NCBI GenBank assembly: GCA_026770575.1 | Contig: MU657218.1 | Coordinates: forward strand, 254,001-277,895 | Reading direction: 5' to 3' | DNA: 23,895 bases | Source of the DNA: Pelagophyceae sp. CCMP2097 | Lineage: Eukaryota; Sar; Pelagophyceae | Shown here: in pieces, positions 8,926 through 15,548 of the stretch | Numbering within the stretch: position 1 is the stretch's first letter | Layout of the letters: each line of letters starts with the position of its first letter | The notes under the pieces: generated by a model | What the model was told of the DNA's origin: nothing | Database searches by the model: none | Seen by the model: the letters and a program-made list of their open reading frames with translations, nothing else | Translations under genes and position numbers: made by a program

Positions 8926-10351
8926 ATGGGCGCGCCTCTGGAGCCAAAGGGCTACTCTTCCATTTCGGCGGCGGGCCGCTCGGAAGCGATTCGGGCGCCG
9001 CGACGTCGGACGGCTTCGGAAGTGGACCGGCGGGAGAAGCGGACGGCGGCCCTATGCTTTTTCGGCTTTGGCTGCGGCTCTTCGGCGACGTACAACGGCG
9101 TCATCATGGCACTCGCGCACCTGCAGCAAAGCGGCGGGCCTGGGCTTTTAAGGGCTTTATCGTTGGCGCATAAGGGGCCGTTGGTGACCACGATGACGCT
9201 GCTCATCCTCAACCCTTACACTTTAAGCTTAAAGACGCAAATCCGCGGCCTCGCCATCGCCTTTGCAGTGTCGGCGACCGTCAGCTTGTCCTTTGCTTTA
9301 TCAGCGGTCGGCGTTTGCGAAATGACGCAACGGACGATCTTCCGCTTGGTGGAAGTTAACGGCGTCGCGGCGGGCGCATCGTTATCTCTGGCCGCGGCTC
9401 TGGGTGGCGCCTTTGACGCTTTTTCCATGACGCGCGGCGTCGGCGTGCAGCAACTCCGCGGCGCCGGCTTCGGCATCGTCGCCGAAGCGGTGCTCGCTCT
9501 TTCGCTCGTCTTCCTGCTCCCCTCCGACGCTTGCAGCCTCGAATCCACGGCTGCCGCATCCGCCGCTTTGGGCGCAAACCTCGCGTGCCTGCTCTGCCTC
9601 GGTGCATTATTAGCCGTATTGATCATTTCGAGATCGGAGACGTTTCGTGCGGCCGAGGCGCCCGACTTTTTTGAACAAGGCCCCTTCCCCTCGGACGAGA
9701 CTTTAGAAGCGTCCCACTCGCTGCCCTGCCGGCCCTGCCCCGACGCGGACACGATTGGGAAATGCTGCGCTGCGCCGGAATATCGGAGTTTTTTGAAGGA
9801 CCGGGTCACTTCCATCGCGCCCGTGGCTCTGGGGCAATTCGTCAACGCGTTTTTTTTCATCTCGACTTTCATGCTCGCCCCGAAGCTGCCCGTCTCCGGG
9901 AATTCGGACTTCTGGAAAACTTATTTCGTCACTGTCCTCATAGCAGTCACCAACGTCTCAGCGTTTTTCGGACGCACTCTGCAGCTCAAAGCACCGTCCA
10001 GAGGCGACCGCCTGCCACTCCAATTAGCTGTGCTTGCGCCCGCGGGCTACGCGCTCGCCCGCGCCTACGCGGTGACGGGGGCGCTGCCGGGGCTTTCGCC
10101 GGGGAATGGAGTTGGAGTGGCACTTTACGCCGTGAACGCTTTCCTTTGCGGTTTCACTGTAATTCAACTCTCCCAGCTCGCGCAAACAGCTTGTGAGTCT
10201 CGCGCCGCCCGTAAAAACTGTATGCTGCGGTCGTGGCCCTTTGACGCCGAGTTTAGGTGGCCACTCGCACGAGGTAATTTGTCCCGTCGCGGCACAACTC
10301 AATTTCCTCGCGCTGCAAGCAGCCGCGCTCCTCGGCGTACTCCTCGCCTAG
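8926..10351 (+). CDS. Equilibrative nucleoside transporter family protein (SLC29-like), 2 exons
   Basis: Exons 8926-10192 and 10257-10351 join at GTGAGT..TAG in phase and give 453 residues, close to the usual ENT length of about 450 with 11 membrane helices. The ATG at 8926 precedes a polar N-terminal tail of about 43 residues. The first helix reads LCFFGFGCGSSATYNGVIMAL, with the ENT-type Gly-rich helix and conserved Asn, although the family's usual Trp before that Asn is Tyr here. Further hydrophobic segments follow (for example GLAIAFAVSATVSLSFAL, AEAVLALSLVFLL, LACLLCLGALLAVLII), then a hydrophilic loop around residues 245-300 as in ENTs, then the C-terminal helices including AVNAFLCGFTVIQLSQLA and QLNFLALQAAALLGVLLA. 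ENTs move nucleosides or nucleobases by facilitated diffusion or proton coupling. Substrate and membrane cannot be told from sequence. The family call is by pattern, not by search. Confidence 0.7.
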
Positions 10352-11129
10352 CACGCGGGCGTCGGGCGCCGGCCGCGAGCCTCCGCTGCGGAGGCCCAGG
10401 CGCCGGCCGTGTCAAATGCCTCCGCCGTGGAGGTATCCCCGTGTCCACGGCCGCGGCGCCGCTGCCGCGGAGGCGGCGCCGTTGCGGGACGCGGCGCGCT
10501 GCGGCGGCAGCGGCCCGTCGCAGGAGATGGCGAGCCGCAGTTGGCGGCGGCGGCGCGCCGTTGGGCATCGGCAGGTCCGCCTCGACTCTGCCGCGAAGTC
10601 TCGCGCGAAGAGCGTTTCGACGGAGACGCCCCAGCGGCGCGCGACGGCGGCTCTCGAAGTCGACTGTCGGCGTATGCGTCGCCGCCAGCGGCCCAGGCCG
10701 CGCGCCGCCTCGTTTTCATCGCGACGTCCAGTGCGGATGGGGTCTTAATGGTGGATGTTGTGTGTCGGGACTATAAAGCAGGCCGAAATGGAACTCCGTC
10801 GCCTCATCGAGCACCGCCGCTGCACACCTCCGGCGCGAAACACAAAGGCCGCGCTGCGCGCTCGAGGACGCGGCCCGCATCGTTCTTTAAATGGTCTGGT
10901 TGAATGACGCGTATCCTGGGGCCCGGCCCGCCTGGGGATTCCAAGGGATCACTCGGGGTGCCTTCTTGGAATCGGCTTTTCCAACCTTGAGGTTGCTTGC
11001 TTAAGATCCACCCTGCCAGTGGGTGGGGCTGCCCCATTGAGGTTTGGGCGAGCGGCGAGCAGGTCCGCGCGCACGACATGTGAAACAAGGAGACAGAGTC
11101 GTGGACAAGAATAAGCGAAAATACAAGGC

Positions 11130-11348
11130 TTATTGAGCCTTAAGGTAATTTATAAACTCCTTTTCGGGTACTTGTTGAGATATTGTGACGATTTGATGAC
11201 GAACGATGGGGCATTCTATAGGACGTGTTTTTAGATGACTGCGCTCGCAACCGCTCTGGAAGTCGGTGGCATAGCGTTGGCAACGCACAGGCCCATCTTC
11301 TTGGCTCTCTAGAGGCACGTATTGGCTTTTTATACGAAGCACCCACAC
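11130..11348 (-). CDS. Unidentified small open frame in the AT-richer island
   Basis: On the minus strand this frame encodes about 72 residues with balanced composition (for example YVPLESQEDGPVRCQRYATDF and QQVPEKEFINYLKAQ). Its start is GTG; no ATG in this frame supports a longer form. Codon choice is far less GC-biased than in neighbouring genes. It may be a remnant of an inserted element or chance. No family is recognised. Confidence 0.22.
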   Translation of the reverse strand: MWVLRIKSQYVPLESQEDGPVRCQRYATDFQSGCERSHLKTRPIECPIVRHQIVTISQQVPEKEFINYLKAQ

Positions 11349-11378
11349 GGGAATGACAAGTCTCTTGATAAAATGTCA

Positions 11379-11457
11379 GAACGGTGTATACTCAAGGTTG
11401 ATTCCGGCTAGAGGAGGCCCATGGCTACCTCCTGTCGCAATTGAGTATACACCGTTC
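11379..11457. repeat. Inverted repeat with 17-bp perfect arms
   Basis: GAACGGTGTATACTCAA at 11379-11395 is the exact reverse complement of 11441-11457. The 45-bp loop contains a second imperfect palindrome, AGGAGGCCCATGGCTACCTCCT at about 11412-11433. Pairing extends outward with one bulge (GTC-A-GAACGG versus GTC-GAACGG). It could be a miniature element with terminal inverted repeats, a structured RNA, or a terminator-like hairpin. Confidence 0.85.
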
Positions 11458-11740
11458 GACGATTTGACCGAGTTACGACCATAGCCGCCTTGGTGGTCTT
11501 GTAGGGGCGCGCAGTGCCCCTAGAGCAAATATTTTGGGGCTGCGCAGAGACCAGACACGAGGCCGTACGATGGCACCGAAATCAGCTCCGTAGCTTCCAC
11601 TGTCAGCGCAAGCAAGGCGTCCCAAGTTGCATATTTTTATGTGCGAGGTCAATGTATTTTCGGCATATTCTGCCCGATAGTGTTTCCGACAGAGCCGAGC
11701 GCTGGAGTGGCGTCGTCTCCGGGTGCAAGGACTTTGCCAA

Positions 11741-11937
11741 AGGGCTCGAGCATCGGGTTCCGGCTCTTCCGTCGAGGGCTCTTCTCCAAAAGGTTGGAGC
11801 GTACTCGGTCTCCCCACCTGGGGCCAGGGGTCGAGCGTCCTCGGGCTCTTCAAAAGGGCTCTCGAGAGCGTCTTCGGGCTCTTCAAGAGGGCTCTTTGCG
11901 CCTTGGGGCTCTTCCAAAGAGCGTCCTCGGGCTCCCC
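11741..11937. repeat. Imperfect tandem repeat of GGGCTCTTC-like units upstream of the sulfotransferase-like gene
   Basis: About seven copies of a GGGCTCTT(C) core occur with spacing of roughly 20-35 bp, separated by CAAAAGGGCTCT and GAGCGTC(T/C)TCG pieces. The last copy ends about 35 bp before the chosen ATG at 11972. The frame is open through it and would encode repeated LGLFKRAL if translated. Confidence 0.7.
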
Positions 11938-11971
11938 GGGCAGTCGGGTTTCGTTCGTCCTCGGCGCGGCC

Positions 11972-13115
11972 ATGGCGTCGACGGAATCCAAACCGTCGAC
12001 AGAATCCAAACCTCTGTTCGTGTTCGTTGCTTCCCCAGGCCGCTGCGGCACTCAATTCCTCTCCAGACTCTGCGCAGCCGCGGGCGCCCTCCTCTCGGAG
12101 CACGAGGCTAAGCCGACGATGGCCGGCGCCGCTCTCGAAAATGCCCTATCAAAGCCGCCTGGCTGCGCGAAGTCGCGCGAGGCCAAGCGCCAAGCGCTGC
12201 GGCAGCGGCGCGAAGCCATCACCGTCGCCGCGAAACTACGCGACGTCGTCGACGCCGTCGCGGGCGGGGGTGGCCGTCGGCGAGACGTTTACGTTGACGC
12301 GAACCATCTTTTTATACAGACGTTTACCGACGTCGTCGGCGACGGAACGTGGCTCGACGTGCGTCCTTTGACGAGATGCATCTGTGCGTTCTTTGACGCA
12401 GTGCATCTATAGAGCCCGCCACTAGGTCGACGTCGCCGTCGTCTGCCTCCGCCGAGACCTGGCCTCGATGGTACACTCGAGGGCTTCACTGGGCCACCTC
12501 GGGGAGCGCAAGAGCGGCTGGGTGTACGATCCGCAGAACCCGCAACGGAGCGGCGCCGAAGGCCCGAGCGAAACACACGCTCCTGAAGACACCGAGGGCC
12601 TCAGCGCATCGCAGCGGTCGCAGCTTTCGGCGCTGCTGCGTTATCACGTCGACGTCGAACAACGTTGCTTAGCGCTCCGCGGACACGCCCTCTTCATCGA
12701 CGCCCGCATCGAGGCTATATCGACGGACGCCGGCGCCGAAGCGCTCCTCGATTTGATCGGTTTGAATTTCACCGAAGAAGCGAGGCGCGTCGTTGCCAGA
12801 GGTCCGTCTCATTGACACCTGACACCTCTGAACGCCTGGCACCTCTGAACGCGCCGTCCAGGCGCGGTCAACCGCCGCGCGCCGGAGAAGCAGATCCACG
12901 GCCGAGGCGCGCCTTCGAAGAGCGCAGTCGTGAGTGAGGCGCCCCCGCAAAGCCCCGCCGCTCGAGGACGCTCGCAGGACGCCTTTACTGCAAGCTGGCT
13001 CGAGGGCGACGCGGCTGCAAAGCGGCTCATGGCGCCGTGCCTCGTCTCGCCCGAGCGAATCGCCGCGGACCCTCGGGCGTACGTCCGAGCTGCGTCGGGC
13101 GTGCGGGACGTCTGA
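11972..13115 (+). CDS. Sulfotransferase-like P-loop protein, 4 exons
   Basis: Exons 11972-12358, 12426-12801, 12862-12929 and 12978-13115 give 322 residues. Introns are 67, 60 and 48 bp with donors GTGCGT, GTCCGT and GTGAGT; all junctions keep frame. The ATG at 11972 is preferred because the P-loop then lies near the N-terminus: LFVFVASPGRCGTQFL at residues 15-30, a 5'-phosphosulfate-binding loop as in PAPS-dependent sulfotransferases. The second exon begins VDVAVVCLRRDLASMVHS, matching the strand and helix carrying the conserved Arg and Ser that bind the 3'-phosphate in that fold. GLNFTEEARRVVARGAVNRRAPEKQ fits the usual C-terminal part. No signal peptide or membrane anchor is seen, so a soluble enzyme is likely, in contrast to most Golgi sulfotransferases. 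The acceptor substrate is unknown. A nucleotide-binding protein outside the sulfotransferases is a weaker alternative. Confidence 0.68.
12359..12408. repeat. Tandem duplication, 2 x 25 bp, that includes the intron donor site
   Basis: Units 12359-12383 and 12384-12408 both begin GTGCGT(C/T)CTTTGACG and end TGCATCT. The first GTGCGT is the predicted 5' splice site of intron 1 of the sulfotransferase-like gene, so the donor motif is duplicated inside the intron. Confidence 0.88.
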
Positions 13116-13356
13116 GCTGCGCGCGGGGGCGACTGGTAAAGTAAACTATTGTACTCTCAATGGCCACTGAGGCGGACCACCCTCAATGGTCTCCGAGGCG
13201 GACCTCGCGCGCTGACCCCGCCTTCTGGGGGTTCTTCCAGAGCGTGGCGCGCCACCGAAGGACGTCGTTGAGTATAGGGCACAGTGTCCTTAGGACTCGT
13301 TAAGGCAGACATACTGCAGGGGAGGAACATGACACGCCGGTGGCGACAGGACGTGG
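13116..13356. other. Convergent 3' spacer with a 26-bp tandem pair
   Basis: This 241-bp region lies between the stop codons of the sulfotransferase-like gene (plus) and the light-harvesting gene (minus). It holds two copies, starting at 13156 and 13182, of a unit CTCAATGG(C/T)C...GAGGCGGACC. No gene is seen. Confidence 0.6.
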
Positions 13357-14227
13357 TTACGCGAAGAGCGCGCCGACGTCGGGCTGCATCTTGGCGAGGT
13401 ACTCGACAATAGGCAACATGACCGGCTGCTCCGTCACCAGCTCCTGCGCGACGATGCCCGCGACGGCGAGCATGGCCAGTCGTCCGTTGTTCAGCTCCTG
13501 CACCTCTTTTTGCGCGTAGTCCTCTGCGGAGAGGTTCTCCGCCGTCCACGGGCCGACCTCGCCGTAGGAGCCGGCCTTGTAGTCGTCATTCATCTGGAAC
13601 TTCAGGTCCGTGGACCAGCCCGCGGGCTTGCCTCCGTAGCCGAAGATGGAGAGGCCCTCGACGGCGCCGATGCCCGCGACTAGCGGGATGAAGAAGAGCT
13701 CCTTCTGCAGAGTGAGCTGAAACGCGTAGATGGCGGGCACGTTGACGACTTCCAGGAGCAGCGGATGCCACAACTCCGAGACCAACATGCCAGTGGCGGC
13801 GAGCATGGCGACGCGGCCGTGCTTCAGCTCCGCCTCGCGGTACTTGACCACCTCTGCTTGCGTGCCGCGCTCGGCGAAGCGCAGCGGGTCAAAGTCGAAG
13901 CGCGAGCCCGGGGCGCCCGGGATGGCGTTGCCGGGCAGGCCTAGAGAAGGCGCTCGAGCGACGGCGACGGACGTCGGGCGCGCGCGACAAAACGCGACGA
14001 AGAGGCGCTCGCGAGGCGGCGCGACGCAGCGAGCGCGAGCGCCTCTCAGGCGGGCGCCGGCGCCGCGTCCTCTATAAGGCCCGCGCCCGTGCGCATTGCG
14101 GAGCAGTGTTCGCACCGTAAGCGAATTCGGAGGCCTTCTGCTGCTGCTTCGACGTAAGCTTGGCCTGCTGGGGCGCGAGCGCGAGCGCCGCCGGCGCGAG
14201 GACGGAGAGGAGGAGGAGGTTGCACAT
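13357..14227 (-). CDS. Fucoxanthin-chlorophyll a/c light-harvesting protein (FCP/LHC superfamily), 2 exons
   Basis: Exons 14227-14116 and 13940-13357 join at GTGCGA..TAG (175-bp intron) in frame and give 231 residues. The precursor starts MCNLLLLSVLAPAALALAP, a signal peptide followed by a plastid junction, then a short transit region rich in Gln and Lys. The mature part begins LPGNAIPGAPGSRFDFDPL, the typical N-terminal loop of algal LHCs. Helix 1 carries EAELKHGRVAMLAATGMLV and helix 3 carries EVQELNNGRLAMLAVAG. The paired Glu and Asn/His-x-Gly-Arg motifs ligate chlorophyll and form the central cross. Helix 2 is FFIPLVAGIGAVEGLSIF. The protein binds chlorophylls a/c and carotenoid in the thylakoid membrane and delivers energy to the photosystems. 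The subgroup (Lhcf, Lhcr, Lhcx) cannot be set confidently by eye. Confidence 0.95.
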
Positions 14228-14556
14228 GGTGGAAAGGGAGGAGGCGAGTGCGTGAGCTGAGTGCGTGATGTTGATCGAGTGATTTGGAATGCGTAGGAAC
14301 AAGCTGCTGCGTCACAAGGAACATTCGGGTGTCACCGCGCGTCAGACGCAACGGCTCTCGGATGAGGGGTTTGATGCGGTCCTACGTAGGGCCACACTGA
14401 CTGACCCTAGGAATTCCTACAATTGTAAAGAAATCGGGCTTTTCCTATCAAATTGTACCTAAAGTTAGGCGAGACCCGGGCCCCGACGCCGCGTCCGGCT
14501 CCAGGTCGCGCGCTCCACTCGCCGCTGCGCGCACCGCGTGCACGAGGCACCGAGTC
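14228..14556. promoter_or_regulatory. Divergent intergenic region between the light-harvesting gene and a plastid-like gene
   Basis: This 329-bp region separates two start codons on opposite strands. It contains two overlapping palindromes, TAGGAATTCCTA (14408-14419) and TACAATTGTA (14418-14427), inside an AT-richer stretch of about 70 bp. The palindromes are candidates for factor-binding sites serving one or both genes. No TATA box is obvious. Confidence 0.4.
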
Positions 14557-15471
14557 ATGCGTTCGCTGCTCGTCGCGGGCTGTTTCGCTGCGGCGTCGGG
14601 CCTCGTATCGACGAGGCCCGCACTCGTGACGACGCCGCGCCACCGGCGCCAACCGCTGCGCGCGGTCGACGACGCGTCCGCCCCTTCCAAAAAGAAGAGC
14701 CGCGGCGACGCGTCGAACGCCGACGGCGGCGACGGGAGCGGCGCCGAGGCCGCGAGCGCCGTCGCTGCGGAAAGCGCGGCCGCGAGCGGCGCTGCGGAGA
14801 GCGAATACTACGGCGAAACGGCCTTATTATGGGCGCCGGTGCTCGACGTCGTGGACGTGCGCTGTGCGCTGGTGTCTGGCGAGATACTGGGCGTCACGAC
14901 AGTCACAAAGGCGACGAGACAACTCCGAGAGGGAAACTTGGAAGTCCGCAAGCGGTATCGCGCGAAGTGGGCCGACGTCATGCTGCCCCGCTACCGCGCC
15001 GCGGCGCAGCAGCGTTCCAACCTCGAAAAAAGAGGGCAATGGTCGAATGCCGTTTCGGAGAACGCGCGGCGCGTTCAAGCGGCAACTGCCCTCTCGCAAA
15101 ACGCGTTCGTGCAACTCTTCCAAAAGGTCCTAAACGTCGACGCGCAGGCGGCGCCGACGGGCGACCTTCTAAGAGCAGGAGATGACGAAATAAAATGGTT
15201 TTCTTTTCACATGCTGAACCAGCTCGAGGCCGAAATCAGCGGCATTGCCAAAGCTGCGGCCCGCAAGGCTCTCGCCGCCGACCTCAAAGAACAGGGCAGC
15301 GACGTCCCCGACGACGCCGCTTTGGACGCCGCCTTGCAGAAGAAAAAAGCGCGGACCACGGCGGCCGGCGCCGCCGCGGCAGTCGGTACCGCCGCTTTAA
15401 TCTACGCTGTCGCCACCATGGACCACTCAAACCCGACCACGCTCGATTCGCTCCTCGACGTCGGACGATGA
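14557..15471 (+). CDS. Putative plastid-targeted membrane protein of unknown function, intronless
   Basis: A single exon of 304 residues begins at ATG 14557. The N-terminus MRSLLVAGCFAAASGLVS is a likely signal peptide; it is followed by a basic, Ser/Thr/Arg-containing stretch that could be a plastid transit region. Residues about 45-85 are low-complexity Ala/Ser/Asp. The central part is helical and charged (ETALLWAPVLDVVDVR, VRKRYRAKWADVMLPRYRAA, ALSQNAFVQLFQKVLN, FSFHMLNQLEAEISG). Near the C-terminus TTAAGAAAAVGTAALIYAVA forms one transmembrane helix, leaving about 20 residues after it, a tail-anchor-like topology. It is divergently arranged with the light-harvesting gene. I do not recognise the family. 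Lack of introns is unusual in this window. Confidence 0.68.
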   Translation: MRSLLVAGCFAAASGLVSTRPALVTTPRHRRQPLRAVDDASAPSKKKSRGDASNADGGDGSGAEAASAVAAESAAASGAAESEYYGETALLWAPVLDVVDVRCALVSGEILGVTTVTKATRQLREGNLEVRKRYRAKWADVMLPRYRAAAQQRSNLEKRGQWSNAVSENARRVQAATALSQNAFVQLFQKVLNVDAQAAPTGDLLRAGDDEIKWFSFHMLNQLEAEISGIAKAAARKALAADLKEQGSDVPDDAALDAALQKKKARTTAAGAAAAVGTAALIYAVATMDHSNPTTLDSLLDVGR

Positions 15472-15548
15472 CTAAGCCACGTTGAAGAGTGAGTAGGAAT
15501 GGGGGTTGCCTCGCAAGGGCGGGCCGTTTACGGGCCGTACATTGGCGG

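Larger units (their letters stand above)
10352..11971. other. Long spacer: GC-rich part, then an AT-richer island, then promoter-proximal repeats
   Basis: From 10352 to about 10760 the sequence is Arg/Ala/Gly-type GC-rich with no coherent frame. A TATAAAG at 10772-10778 precedes a 39-codon frame (10788-10907, MELRRLIEHRR...) that resembles a SAP-like helix pair only loosely. From about 10905 to 11470 GC content falls visibly. Two minus-strand frames there (11348-11130 and 11088-10804) have ordinary amino-acid composition. An inverted repeat lies at 11379-11457. GGGCTCTTC-type repeats occupy 11741-11937, just before the next gene. Confidence 0.5.

Noticed and set aside
10193..10776. Continuation of the transporter frame beyond 10192
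   Set aside because: The added residues are Arg/Ala-rich with no membrane helices. Splicing at GTGAGT..TAG restores the expected last ENT helix and a length of 453.
10788..10907. A 39-codon SAP-like gene after a TATAAAG
   Set aside because: Too short, the helix pattern is loose, and there is no second exon or supporting context. It is kept only as a note in the spacer description.
11723..11971. An N-terminal extension of the sulfotransferase-like protein
   Set aside because: The upstream frame is open only because of the GGGCTCTTC repeat and encodes LGLFKRAL repeats. The ATG at 11972 puts the P-loop at the usual position.
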